From assembly GCF_052114085.1 (NCBI RefSeq), contig NZ_JBFREB010000001.1, positions 1,240,001 through 1,304,000 of the forward strand: a DNA stretch of 64,000 bases, read 5' to 3'. The DNA is from Leifsonia sp052114085. Its GTDB lineage: Bacteria; Actinomycetota; Actinomycetes; Actinomycetales; Microbacteriaceae. The notes under the pieces were generated by a model. That model did no database searches, had not been told where the DNA came from, and was given only the letters and a program-made list of their open reading frames with translations. Made by a program: the position numbers and the translations under genes. How positions within the stretch are numbered: the stretch's first letter is position 1; every line of letters begins with the position of its first letter. Shown piece by piece: positions 25,673-34,036 of this stretch.

Positions 25673-27076
25673 ATGAGCACCGCAGCGGTTCGGACGGTCG
25701 CCGGGTGGACCCTCGTGCCCCTGGCCCTCGCACAGTTCATCTGCTCGTTCGCGGGCTCGAACATGAACGTCATGCTCAACGACATGAGCAGGGACCTGGG
25801 CACGACGGTCGCGGGCATCCAGCTTTCGATCACGCTGTTCCTGCTGACGATGGCCGCGCTGATGGTCCCGTTCGGGAAACTGACCGACAACCTCGGCCGC
25901 AAGACCTGCTTCCTCCTGGGGCTCGGCATTTACGGCCTCGGCGCCGTGCTCAGTGCGTTGGCGCCGGGTCTCGGCCTGCTCATCCTCGGCAACTCGATCC
26001 TCGAAGGCGCCGGGACCGCGCTCCTCATCCCTCCGGTGTACATCCTGGTGACCCTGTACTGGAAAGACCTCCAGAGCCGGGCCCGCTCGTTCGGCCTGGT
26101 GAGCGCTGCGGGAGGCATCGGTGCGGCGATGGGCCCGCTGATCGGCGGGTGGATCTGCAGCGCCATCAGCTGGCGCGCCGCGTTCGTCTTCCAAGCGCTG
26201 ATCATCGTGGTCATCATCGTGTTCGCCTTGAGCCTGAAGGACCCGCTGCCCGCCGATCCGGGGCGCCCGTACGACGTCATCGGGGCCGTGCTGTCGGGTG
26301 CCGGGCTGGTGGTCTTCGTCGCGGGCATCCTCCTCATCGACAGCAACGCGGTCGTGGCCGTGCTGCTTCTCGTGGCGGGAGCCGGGATCATCGCGGGATT
26401 CTTCGCCTGGATCCGGCGACTCGAGCGCCGCAAGCGGGAACCGCTGCTGTCGACCGCGCTCTTCGCCGACCGGACCTCGAATCTGGGCCTCGTGACCCAG
26501 AACTTCCAATGGCTGCTGCTGATGGGGATCTCGTTCCTCGTCTCGAGCCATCTGCAGGTGGTCAGGCACTACGACGCGGTCCAGACGGGCGTCATCTTCA
26601 CGGCGGCGACGGTCGGCATCCTCGCCTCGTCGCTTGCGGCGGGTCGCCTGGTGCGTTTCATCGCGCAGCGCACTTTGATCCTTGTCGGGTTCGTTCTGAC
26701 CGCGATCGGGACCGTGCTGCTCCTGCTCGTCGGCGCGGTGCCGGGCGGCTGGCCGTTCGTCCCCGGCCTCCTCGTCATCGGCCTCGGCGTAGGGGTCATG
26801 CTGACGCCCAGCGTCAATGTGGTGCAGTCCGCGTTCCCGGAAGCGCAACAGGGGGAGATCTCCGGGTTGTCGCGGAGCGTGTCGAACCTGGGCTCGAGCT
26901 TCGGCACCGCCATCGTCGGCACGGTGCTGGGCTTCGGCGTCGGCCAACGCGCAGGAGGGTATGTCCTGGCGATGGCGGTCCTGGTGGTCGTAGCCGTCGC
27001 GGGCGTCGTTGTGTCCGGGTTGCTCCCGCGCGTCGCCGCCCCTTCCCGAAGTGGTGCTGTCCAGCCGAACAGCTGA
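25673..27076 (+). CDS. MFS transporter, DHA2 (14-helix) type
   Basis: A 467-residue drug/solute exporter. The N-terminal SFAGSNMNVMLNDMSRDLGTTV is typical of DHA2 proteins, VPFGKLTDNLGRKTCFLLGL is the loop 2/3 motif and AAGGIGAAMGPLIGGWI the antiporter motif C. About 13-14 hydrophobic segments are visible. The start is ATG 25673, with the sequence TTACCT 7 bases upstream. It is divergent from the GNAT gene, a common arrangement for detoxification pairs, though no regulator is adjacent. Confidence 0.9.
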   Translation: MSTAAVRTVAGWTLVPLALAQFICSFAGSNMNVMLNDMSRDLGTTVAGIQLSITLFLLTMAALMVPFGKLTDNLGRKTCFLLGLGIYGLGAVLSALAPGLGLLILGNSILEGAGTALLIPPVYILVTLYWKDLQSRARSFGLVSAAGGIGAAMGPLIGGWICSAISWRAAFVFQALIIVVIIVFALSLKDPLPADPGRPYDVIGAVLSGAGLVVFVAGILLIDSNAVVAVLLLVAGAGIIAGFFAWIRRLERRKREPLLSTALFADRTSNLGLVTQNFQWLLLMGISFLVSSHLQVVRHYDAVQTGVIFTAATVGILASSLAAGRLVRFIAQRTLILVGFVLTAIGTVLLLLVGAVPGGWPFVPGLLVIGLGVGVMLTPSVNVVQSAFPEAQQGEISGLSRSVSNLGSSFGTAIVGTVLGFGVGQRAGGYVLAMAVLVVVAVAGVVVSGLLPRVAAPSRSGAVQPNS

Positions 27077-27186
27077 CGTCGGTCCCCATCGCGCTGTCTT
27101 GCCACGGCGCATGTCGCCGGAATACCGTGTCGCGCAAAACGACTCGCGACTGTTCGTGTGATGCACGCAGCGCTCTGGGGGTTCCC

Positions 27187-28083
27187 GTGTCCGTTTCATC
27201 AGAAGGCAAGCGTTCGGCGGAGGAGAAGCCGGTCGAAGAGGAGGCCGCTCGAGCCCTCGACCAGGCGTTCGACTATGAACTGAGGAAGTCGCGAACGTCC
27301 TACCTCCGGGCTTCGCGTCGCGCGGAGCAGGTGGCCGAGACGCTGATCGGCGTCGACGAACGATTCCGCGAGCTGACGACCGCCATCGGCCGGCTGGAAG
27401 CTCCCGTCGCCATACAGCGGGAGGTGAATCCCTCACCGGGTGAGCTGCACACGCTGAGCCTGGTCACGGCCGGCAGCACCGACCGGCTGTTCTTCGCGGG
27501 CCCTCCGTACGACACGACCTGGACGACGTTCCAGCCGCCTGGCGCCGCAGGCACTGCGGCGCGAGGACCGAGCGTATACAAGCAGTACGGCAGCATGTTC
27601 ATCGACCTGACCGAAACGTACGTCGACCGGCCGGTGGCCGAGGGCGGCTGGATGTACGCGGGCGCCGGGGTCGGACTGTGGTTCAAGCCGAAGGCGCCTT
27701 CGACGTACGTGCGGGTGTCCGGGCTGGTGGAGTACGACTACGACTGGGCTGACAGCTCCAGCCTGCAAGTCGCCCACAACCGCGCCCAGCTCTGCGTGAT
27801 GGTCCAGCACCGCCGTGGCCCGGGCGACATGGAGACGATCCTCGACACGCGGGACCAGCTGTGGTCGGACGGCACCTCCTGGTACGAGGACCACAGCGAC
27901 AGCGGGGGAGGCTACTGGCCGAATCAGAACTACTTTTGGGGGACCAGCAGCGACTGGTACCTGGTCTGGTTCTGGATGAACGGCGGCATCGACTTCTCCA
28001 CCAAAGACACCTTCGGGTCGAGCAAGGCGTTCCAGGCGTGGCACGCCAAGGTGCCGTTCATGGTGTTCGAGCAGTGGGCGTGA
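27187..28083 (+). CDS. Unknown soluble protein, aromatic-rich beta domain with coiled-coil N-terminus
   Basis: I do not recognise this 298-residue protein. Residues 5-75 are charged and helical (EEEAARALDQAFDYELRKSR, RASRRAEQVAETLIGVDERF), probably a coiled coil. The remainder is rich in Trp, Tyr, Asp and Gly (for example GGWMYAGAGVGLWFKPKAP, SDWYLVWFWMNGGID), suggesting a beta-sandwich. There is no signal peptide. Cysteine is nearly absent. GTG 27187 follows a GGGGG run; the stop overlaps the next gene by GTGA, so it is coupled to the channel-like protein downstream and may control it or bind the same ligand. Confidence 0.7.
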   Translation: MSVSSEGKRSAEEKPVEEEAARALDQAFDYELRKSRTSYLRASRRAEQVAETLIGVDERFRELTTAIGRLEAPVAIQREVNPSPGELHTLSLVTAGSTDRLFFAGPPYDTTWTTFQPPGAAGTAARGPSVYKQYGSMFIDLTETYVDRPVAEGGWMYAGAGVGLWFKPKAPSTYVRVSGLVEYDYDWADSSSLQVAHNRAQLCVMVQHRRGPGDMETILDTRDQLWSDGTSWYEDHSDSGGGYWPNQNYFWGTSSDWYLVWFWMNGGIDFSTKDTFGSSKAFQAWHAKVPFMVFEQWA

Positions 28084-29093
28084 GGCGGTCTTCTGATAAG
28101 CGGACGGCGCAGCGCATCCCGCTGAACACCCTCGCGATCGCCTTCGGGCTCGCCGGGCTCGCGGGTGTCTGGACCACGGCCGGTCGCCTCTTCGGCCTGC
28201 CCGATGCCATCGGGCAGGTCCTCTGGGCGGGCGTCCTGGTCGCCTGGCTGTGGCTGATCGTCGCTCACCTCCGCCGCGGTGCGCGGAGTGCCGAATCCCT
28301 GGGCGCCCAGCTGCGGCATCCGGCGCAGGGGCCCATCGCCGCGTTGGTCCCGGTGGTGGGGATGCTGATCGGAGCGGACCTGTATCGGTTCGTACCCGTC
28401 GCGGGTGCCATCGTGGTGATTGCCTCGTTGATCGCGGCCGCGCTCTTCGCCGGGTGGATCCTCGCTTTCTGGCATGCTGGCAGCCTCCCGCCGGAGGCGT
28501 TCCACGGCGGCTACCTGCTGCCGACCGTCGCTGCGGGACTGATCGGAGCGACGACGTCGTTCCGGATCGGCCTTCCCGGCGTCGCGATAGCCGCCTTCGC
28601 CGTCGGCGTGTTCTTCTGGATCGTGATCTCGACTGTTCTGCTCGCGCGCCTGGCGTTCTTCCCTCCGCTCCCCGCGGCCCTGACGCCGACGTGCGCGATC
28701 CTGCTTGCGCCGCCGGCCGTCGCCGGGACCGCCTGGTTCACTATCAACGGTGAGCGGGCGGACGTCGTGTCGACGGCCCTCCTCGGACTGCTGGTCCTCA
28801 TGGCACTGCAGCAGCTCGCCCTCATCCCGCGCTACCGGGTGCTGCCGTTCTCGCTGGGATTCTGGTCCTTCACGTTCCCGCTGGCGGCCGCCGGCGGCTA
28901 CGGGATCGAGTGGCTGGCGGTGGCGGGCTTCGCCGGCTGGCAGGTCGTCGCCTGGGTCGTCGTCGCGCTGGTCACGGTCGTGATCGTGGCGGTCGGCGTG
29001 CGGTCACTACTGCTGATCACCAGCGTCAAGCTCGGCGTCCGCCGTGCGGAGAACGTCCTGCGTCGTGCGGACGACCTCGTCGAGCGGCGCTGA
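28080..29093 (+). CDS. TDT/SLAC1-like membrane channel or exporter
   Basis: A 337-residue protein with ten hydrophobic segments of the tellurite-resistance/dicarboxylate (TDT) and SLAC1 anion channel superfamily. The pattern WAGVLVAWLWLIVAHLRRG, LLPTVAAGLIGATTSFRIG and FSLGFWSFTFPLAAAGGYGI matches the repeated helix pairs of the family, including a Phe region near the pore. The substrate could be an anion or weak acid. Its GTG overlaps the stop of the unknown soluble protein; the pair looks like a functional unit. Confidence 0.8.
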   Translation: MRRSSDKRTAQRIPLNTLAIAFGLAGLAGVWTTAGRLFGLPDAIGQVLWAGVLVAWLWLIVAHLRRGARSAESLGAQLRHPAQGPIAALVPVVGMLIGADLYRFVPVAGAIVVIASLIAAALFAGWILAFWHAGSLPPEAFHGGYLLPTVAAGLIGATTSFRIGLPGVAIAAFAVGVFFWIVISTVLLARLAFFPPLPAALTPTCAILLAPPAVAGTAWFTINGERADVVSTALLGLLVLMALQQLALIPRYRVLPFSLGFWSFTFPLAAAGGYGIEWLAVAGFAGWQVVAWVVVALVTVVIVAVGVRSLLLITSVKLGVRRAENVLRRADDLVERR

Positions 29094-29113
29094 CCCGCGA
29101 ACGCCCAGTGGCG

Positions 29114-29383
29114 TCACTTGTCCGGCTTGTAGCCGCTGGTCGCCTGCTCGTAGCTCGTGTGCGGGCGTTTGGGATACGAGATGGCGGGCGGGGGGACATC
29201 CGTGTGCTCGAGCGCGTTGAGCACGAGCTGCTCTACGAGACGCGCCGCGGTCGTATTCCGCCGCCGCGCGATGCGGACGAGCGCTGCGTACTCCGGTTCG
29301 CCCAGATGGATCCGTAGCGGAATCCCTCCGGGCGCATGGCCGGGCCCCAGCGTCGTGCCTCCGATGTGCTCCGCGTCGCTCAT
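29114..29383 (-). CDS. Small hypothetical protein, ribbon-helix-helix-like
   Basis: An 89-residue protein with a short N-terminal tail and a central IPLRIHLGEPEYAALVRIARRRNTTAARLVEQLVLNAL (positions about 20-57), which fits a beta strand followed by two helices as in ribbon-helix-helix DNA-binding proteins. The C-terminal part ends in a Tyr/Lys-rich YEQATSGYKPDK. Regulation of a nearby gene is possible. I chose ATG 29383; upstream in-frame codons lie in non-coding sequence. Confidence 0.6.
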   Translation of the reverse strand: MSDAEHIGGTTLGPGHAPGGIPLRIHLGEPEYAALVRIARRRNTTAARLVEQLVLNALEHTDVPPPAISYPKRPHTSYEQATSGYKPDK

Positions 29384-29655
29384 GGCCGCATTGTCCAGCA
29401 TCAACGGTGCCGTCGGATAGACGGCATTTCGACACCGGGGCCAAATCCACAAAGTCGCAGAAGTGTGTGTTGCCGTGGCGCCTCCCGGGGGTGCATCATG
29501 CGGGCGAGATCAACAAAGCGATGCGCAGGACCCGGGACATTTTCGGCACCCGGGGGATCCGTCGCCTCGCGCCGGTCGGCTCGCGGGGGTGGGCCGGCCG
29601 GCTTCCCCACGGGCCGGTGAGCGCCGGAACGTACCTGCGTGGAAAGGCGGCTCCC
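29384..29655. other. 272-base region without a clear gene
   Basis: Very G/C-rich with short self-complementary runs, for example CCCGGG (29528-29533) repeated at 29550-29555. Open frames cross it on both strands but none shows a family pattern or ribosome site. Confidence 0.4.
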
Positions 29656-29769
29656 ATGTCCCAAGTGCGGACGACGACCCGGCGCAGCCCGGGGTCCATC
29701 GTGATGGTCGCCATCGACGCTCTCGTGATCGACGGGGTCACCGTGCACGGGCGCGAATTGCGCTCGTAA
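29656..29769 (+). CDS. Possible very small protein (37 residues)
   Basis: The frame MSQVRTTTRRSPGSIVMVAIDALVIDGVTVHGRELRS starts at ATG 29656 after GAAAGG and ends 23 bases before the next gene (sequence given here by its ends: MSQVRTTTRRSPG to VHGRELRS). It has a basic N-terminus and a hydrophobic centre. It could be a leader peptide or a small stand-alone protein co-transcribed with the gene at 29793. There is no homology evidence. Confidence 0.3.
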   Translation: MSQVRTTTRRSPGSIVMVAIDALVIDGVTVHGRELRS

Positions 29770-29792
29770 CGCCGGTGTTCGGGGGTGGGGAG

Positions 29793-30059
29793 ATGAGCGA
29801 GCAGACGTTTCTCGCTCTGCTCCTCTACCCCGACGAGTCGAGGGATGCGTTCAGCGTGCGCCTGCCGCTCGAGGGAGCGAGGCCGCCGGGGCTGCTGCGC
29901 ACCTCCGCAACGTTCGAGGGCGCGCAGGCGGTCGAAGTCTTCCGGCTGGCGGACGCCAGCTCGTGGCCGGAGGTGGCGGCGTTCCTCTACGAGGAGACCC
30001 TTCCGGGCACCGTGAAGGACGGCGGTGTCGTTGAACAGGTTTCCCTGCCGGACGATTGA
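29793..30059 (+). CDS. Small hypothetical protein
   Basis: An 88-residue acidic protein, MSEQTFLALLLYPDESRDAF at the start, then a compact alpha/beta pattern ending EEVSLPDD-like (actual end VEQVSLPDD). A GGGGAG site precedes ATG 29793. I do not recognise the family. It is convergent with the SatD operon, 36 bases away, with a lone CGCTTATA half-site (30077-30084) in the gap. Confidence 0.55.
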   Translation: MSEQTFLALLLYPDESRDAFSVRLPLEGARPPGLLRTSATFEGAQAVEVFRLADASSWPEVAAFLYEETLPGTVKDGGVVEQVSLPDD

Positions 30060-30095
30060 TCTCGGTTCCGCGATTTCGCTTATAGTCCGGAGATA

Positions 30096-30950
30096 TCAGC
30101 TGATTCGTTGCGTCACCAGATAGGCGACCATGATGCCGGCGATCGTCCAGCTGACCAGGCTGCCGATCAGGAACTCTTCCGCCTTCGACCCCCGTCGGCC
30201 GTCTGCGCTGATCTCCGGGAAGCGGACGATTCCCTTCGCAGCGAGCAGGCCGACGATGACGGCCTCGGCCCCGAACAGGGCCAGGGCGACGATCAGGATG
30301 CGTTCGAGCGGTCCGATCACGCGCCCACCGCGCAGCGCTGGGGCGGTGCCGGTCGCCGCGTCAGCCGCCGCGCCGGCACCCGTGTCCTCGACGACGGACG
30401 CGAGCTCCCGCGAGCGGAAGGCGACGCTCCACCGCCGCTGCGGCGCGACGTCCCGCGGCGCATCCGTCGTCATCGTCCGCCCGAATGCCGCGCGGCAGAT
30501 CACGTTGGCCGTTCGGGTGAGGACCAGAACGGTCGCGACCACCGCGACGACCAACGAGAGGGACAGGGGGAGGCCGGCGCTCGCCGCGTAATCCGCGAAC
30601 GCCCGGGCGGCTTCGGCATCCCCGACCGTGGGGCGCTCGGCGACCACGGTGACGGCGACCAGGGGAACGGCGAGGATCGCCGCCGTCAGGAACGCGACGT
30701 GCCCGCGACCGTGGAGAAACCGGGATTCGGCCCAGAGCCACACCAAACCCGACAGCGCAAGGGCGGCCGCCCACACCGCAGGCGTGCCCGCGACGAGCCA
30801 GCCGGCAGCGGGAACCGCCAGAGCAGCAACAAGAGCGCCCCAGCGGCCCGGGACGCGTCGTGCAGAGGCGCGCCCCGGGACACGCAATTTCGCCAGTCCG
30901 ATGACGACGTCGATCGCCGCAAGGGTGAGGAGCAGGATGGCCGAGATCAC
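30096..30950 (-). CDS. Membrane protein of the SatD operon
   Basis: A 284-residue protein with about seven hydrophobic segments (VISAILLLTLAAIDVVIGLA at the start, then pairs around 45-100 and 130-155, and two at the end). A polar central loop (about 165-215) is Arg/Ala/Thr-rich. No family recognised with certainty; SatD genes are often next to a membrane protein of this type. GTG 30950 overlaps the satD stop (GTGA), so it is translated with SatD. It might be a transporter or the target of SatD control. Confidence 0.72.
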   Translation of the reverse strand: MISAILLLTLAAIDVVIGLAKLRVPGRASARRVPGRWGALVAALAVPAAGWLVAGTPAVWAAALALSGLVWLWAESRFLHGRGHVAFLTAAILAVPLVAVTVVAERPTVGDAEAARAFADYAASAGLPLSLSLVVAVVATVLVLTRTANVICRAAFGRTMTTDAPRDVAPQRRWSVAFRSRELASVVEDTGAGAAADAATGTAPALRGGRVIGPLERILIVALALFGAEAVIVGLLAAKGIVRFPEISADGRRGSKAEEFLIGSLVSWTIAGIMVAYLVTQRIS

Positions 30951-31585
30951 GTCGGCACCACCTCCGAGAAGAGTTCGATGCCGGCCGCGAGCGCGATCGC
31001 TCCTGACCGGTGAAGCGTCTGGGAGACAGCCGACTGGGCGATTCGCTCCTCGTGGGCGAGCTCGGTCTGCGTCCGGCCTTCGAGCAGTCCTGCCGCGAGT
31101 CGCCGTTCGCGGGCCTTCATCCGGGCGATGGTGTGGTCGCGCTGGAGCAGCAGGGCAGCCACGGCGGCGGTGAGTAGAGCGTCTTCGGCGACGAACCAGG
31201 TGCGGACGGACGGTTGCCCGCGATCCTGGAGCCGGTGCGCTGTGACGATCGCCTCCCTGGCGCGCCACCAGGCCGAGCCGTCCTGAATCGTGTTGCCGTC
31301 GGGCCCCGGCTCGATCTCGGTCGCTTCGCCCATGCCGAGTCCGAAGCGGCAGTCGAGCCCCTCGGGCAGGTTCAGGCGCACCAGCGCCGTGGCCCCCAGC
31401 GCGGAAGCAAGGTCTGGGTAGCGTGCCTGAAACTCGTCGCCGACGGTCGCCCACAGCGGCTGCTCCGGGGGGAAGCGCAGGTCGGCGCGCGCGAAGACGG
31501 CGCGCATCTCATCCTGAGCGGCGGATCTGCTGGAGAGGTTCCGCGAGCCCACGATGTCGGCGATGAGTGCGACGGTGAACGTCAT
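30947..31585 (-). CDS. satD: SatD family DNA-binding protein
   Basis: A 212-residue protein matching the SatD family: FTVALIADIVGSRNLSSRSAAQ, PLWATVGDEFQARYPD and the central GLGMGEATEIEPGPDGNTIQ-like segment (in parts). The C-terminal region (about 150-195: RMKARERRLAAGLLEG, TELAHEERIAQSAVSQTLHR) is a helix-turn-helix. The family function is not well defined. A 9-base-arm palindrome at 31599-31623, 14 bases before the start, is a candidate operator for autoregulation. ATG 31585 is chosen over an upstream codon that would lie inside that palindrome. Confidence 0.85.
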   Translation of the reverse strand: MTFTVALIADIVGSRNLSSRSAAQDEMRAVFARADLRFPPEQPLWATVGDEFQARYPDLASALGATALVRLNLPEGLDCRFGLGMGEATEIEPGPDGNTIQDGSAWWRAREAIVTAHRLQDRGQPSVRTWFVAEDALLTAAVAALLLQRDHTIARMKARERRLAAGLLEGRTQTELAHEERIAQSAVSQTLHRSGAIALAAGIELFSEVVPT

Positions 31586-31598
31586 GTCACCACGATAT

Positions 31599-31623
31599 CG
31601 CTTATATCCCAAAAATATAAGCG
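31599..31623. promoter_or_regulatory. Palindromic operator candidate of the satD operon
   Basis: CGCTTATAT (31599-31607) and ATATAAGCG (31615-31623) form perfect 9-base arms with a 7-base spacer. The AT-rich content is striking in this GC-rich genome. It lies where the satD promoter should be. Confidence 0.65.
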
Positions 31624-31649
31624 AATTTGCGGAGCTCTTCGGATATGGC

Positions 31650-32492
31650 TCATCGCAGCGCCCGCATCCAGTCCAGCGTGACCCCGAGCACCGTCAGCAC
31701 GGACACGTGTCCCTCGCGCGGACGCATCCACAGTTCGGCCTCGGGCAGGCGCTCGAGCATGGCGGCGGCATGCGGAGCAGGCACCACCCGGTCGGCTCCT
31801 CCCTGAACGAGGAGGGCAGGCGTGCGAACCGCCCCGAGGTCAACACCCCAGGGGGAGACGTACGCGAGATCGTCGTCGGCTTCTCCGGCAGGGCCCTCCG
31901 CTGATCCTCTGCCCGCGTCGGCTCCGAGGGCACCCCATACGCCGTTCAGCGTCTCGTAGTCGCGCGCCGTGAACGAGTCGGGGTCGAACTCGGCGGTCTC
32001 CGCGTAGGCCAGGCGCGCTTCGCGACCGGCGAGGGCGGCCCGCAGCCCGCCCGGGGCGGCCATCCCCGAGAACCAGTCGGGGGAGTTGTCGAAGGGGGCG
32101 ATCCCGGCGAGCGTCACGACGGCTGTGGCGCGCTCGCCGGCCAGAGCGGCGAGGGCGAGGGCGTGCGGTCCGCCGCCCGAGGCGCCCATGGTCGAGAAAC
32201 GGTCCACGCCGAGCGCATCGAGGACGGCGAGCACGTCCCCGGCGGCATCCGCCACTGACCGGCCGGGCAGCGTGTCCGACCCGGGGTAGCCGGGCCGCGC
32301 CACCGAGACGACACGGAGTCCGCGCGCCGCGGCCTCCGCCGCCACCGGATCGATCACGGCGCCGGTCTGCGGGGTGCCGTGGTGCCACACGAGCACGGGC
32401 GCATCGAGCACGGGCGCATCCGCCGCACCCCCGGTGTCGAAGTACCGCACTGATCGGCCGCCGGCCGTGCGGAACTGCTGCGGCACGGTCAC
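31650..32492 (-). CDS. Alpha/beta hydrolase
   Basis: A 280-residue hydrolase fold enzyme. The oxyanion segment VWHHGTPQTG, the nucleophile elbow TMGASGGGPHALAL (Ser in GASGG, about residue 103) and the acid/base segments VQGGADRVVP and GHVSVL (final His) are visible. It probably acts on an ester, epoxide or lactone; the substrate is unknown. Its GTG overlaps the stop of the deaminase gene (GTGA), so both are one unit. No signal peptide is seen. Confidence 0.88.
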   Translation of the reverse strand: MTVPQQFRTAGGRSVRYFDTGGAADAPVLDAPVLVWHHGTPQTGAVIDPVAAEAAARGLRVVSVARPGYPGSDTLPGRSVADAAGDVLAVLDALGVDRFSTMGASGGGPHALALAALAGERATAVVTLAGIAPFDNSPDWFSGMAAPGGLRAALAGREARLAYAETAEFDPDSFTARDYETLNGVWGALGADAGRGSAEGPAGEADDDLAYVSPWGVDLGAVRTPALLVQGGADRVVPAPHAAAMLERLPEAELWMRPREGHVSVLTVLGVTLDWMRALR

Positions 32493-33505
32493 GGCCGCCA
32501 CCCCTCCAGCTCGGCCAGCAGTGCCCGCTTCCGCTCGGGGGAAGCGAATGAGCCTTCGATCGAGGTGCGCGCGAGCCGGCGGGCCTGCTCTTCGGTCAGA
32601 CCGAGCGCATCCCGGACCGCCGTGAAGTTCTGGCCCGCGTAGCCGCCGAAGTAGGCCGGGTCGTCGGAGTTCACGGTCACCGCCACTCCCGCAGCATCCA
32701 GCCGGAGCAGTGGATGGTCGCGGAGGTCCGGAGTGGCCTGCAGCCGCACGTTCGAGAGCGGGCACACCGTGAGCGGGATGCGCTCCTCAGCCAGCCGTGC
32801 GACGAGCTCGGCGTCTTCGATCGAGCGGATGCCGTGATCGATCCGCTCGACGTGCAGCAGGTCGAGCGCCTCCCAGACATACGCGGGCGGGCCCTCTTCG
32901 CCGGCGTGGGCGACGGAATGCAGGCCGGCGGCGCGGGCCCGTGCGTAGACGCTCTCGAACAGCGACGGCGGGTAGCCGACCTCGGCGGAGTCGAGCCCGA
33001 CGCCGATGATCCGGTCCATGCGGGCGAGCCCAGCGGTCAGTGCTTCGTCGGCGGAGGCGACCGGCTGATCGCGCAGGAAGCACAGGATGAGCGCCCCGCT
33101 CATCCCGAAGTCGCGCTCGGCCTCGTCGAGGGCGTCGCCGATCCCGTCGACCACGTCGTCGAACGCGACGCCGCGCGCGGTGTGCGCCTGAGGATCGAAG
33201 AACAGCTCGACATGGCGGACGCCCTGGGCGTGCGCCCGGCGCAGATAGCGACGCGTCAATTCGGCGAAATCGCCGCGGGTCAGCAGGACGGCCATGGTCG
33301 CGTAGTAGAGGTCGAGGAACGACTGCAGGTCGTCGAAGTCGTACTGCGCCGATAACTCCTCGACCGTGGCGTACGGCATGTCCACGCCGTTGCGTGCGGC
33401 CAGCTCGAACGCGAGTTCCGGCTCCAGGGTGCCCTCGATGTGGAGGTGGAGCTCGGCTTTGGGAAGGGCGAGCAGGGCTTCGTCGGTGAGGGCGCCGGTG
33501 GTCAT
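32489..33505 (-). CDS. add: Adenosine/adenine deaminase family protein
   Basis: A 338-residue zinc amidohydrolase that removes the amino group of adenosine or adenine. The metal site KAELHLHIEGTLEPEL (His20, His22), the catalytic HAGEEGPPAYVWEAL and the SDDPAYFGGY aspartate are clear. The forms ELHLHIEGTLEPEL and HAGEEGP are those of the adenine-deaminase branch (Aah1 type) rather than classical adenosine deaminase, so adenine is a likely substrate; this is an inference. It is the first gene of a pair with the hydrolase. Confidence 0.9.
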   Translation of the reverse strand: MTTGALTDEALLALPKAELHLHIEGTLEPELAFELAARNGVDMPYATVEELSAQYDFDDLQSFLDLYYATMAVLLTRGDFAELTRRYLRRAHAQGVRHVELFFDPQAHTARGVAFDDVVDGIGDALDEAERDFGMSGALILCFLRDQPVASADEALTAGLARMDRIIGVGLDSAEVGYPPSLFESVYARARAAGLHSVAHAGEEGPPAYVWEALDLLHVERIDHGIRSIEDAELVARLAEERIPLTVCPLSNVRLQATPDLRDHPLLRLDAAGVAVTVNSDDPAYFGGYAGQNFTAVRDALGLTEEQARRLARTSIEGSFASPERKRALLAELEGWRP

Positions 33506-33574
33506 GGCTACGATCCTCCCACCGACGGACGACTCTGCGTCGCAGGACGGACGCGCGGGTGACCTGGGTGGCCG

Positions 33575-33580
33575 TAGCGT
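33575..33580 (+). promoter_or_regulatory. TAGCGT -10 box of the DUF2809 gene
   Basis: TAGCGT ends 6 bases before ATG 33587, leaderless spacing. Confidence 0.5.
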
Positions 33581-33586
33581 CGCAGA

Positions 33587-34036
33587 ATGACCCGCCGTCG
33601 CATCCTCCTCGCCGTCGTCGCCGTCGCACTCGTGGTGAGCGGCCTGACGCTGGCCCGGCTGACGGCCGGCGCGGGCTGGACCTTCGTGGGCGACGCGCTG
33701 TACGCCGCGCTGCTGTACGTCGTCGTTGCCGCCATCTCGCCGCAGGCGCCGGAACGCACGGTCTCCGTGCTCGCGTTCACCGCGTGCGCCGTGATCGAGG
33801 TGTTCCAGCTGAGCGGCATCCCCGCCCGGCTCGCGCAGACGCTTCCGGTTGCCGCGCTCGTCCTCGGCACGACGTTCCAGTGGACGGACCTCCTCGCGTA
33901 CGCGCTGGGTGCCGCCGCAGCGGGGGTGGTGGATGCGGTCAGCCGACGCGCAACAGGATCTTCCCGCGGTGCGCCGACGACTCCATCCGGCGGTGCGCGG
34001 CGGATGCGTCCTCCAGCGGGAACACCGAGTCGATGA
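33587..34036 (+). CDS. DUF2809 family membrane protein
   Basis: A 149-residue protein with four hydrophobic segments; ISPQAPERTVSVLAFTACAVIEVFQL and GTTFQWTDLLAYALGAAAAG (quoted in part) are the DUF2809 hallmarks. The function is unknown. Its last 33 codons (from 33939) overlap the 3' end of the oxidoreductase gene on the other strand, and this tail is Arg/Pro-rich and unlike the family, so the real domain may end near residue 120 and the tail be readthrough. Confidence 0.8.
   Translation: MTRRRILLAVVAVALVVSGLTLARLTAGAGWTFVGDALYAALLYVVVAAISPQAPERTVSVLAFTACAVIEVFQLSGIPARLAQTLPVAALVLGTTFQWTDLLAYALGAAAAGVVDAVSRRATGSSRGAPTTPSGGARRMRPPAGTPSR

Noticed and set aside
25592..27436. 614-residue minus-strand frame opposite the DHA2 transporter
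   Set aside because: No domain pattern; the plus strand shows clear MFS motifs.
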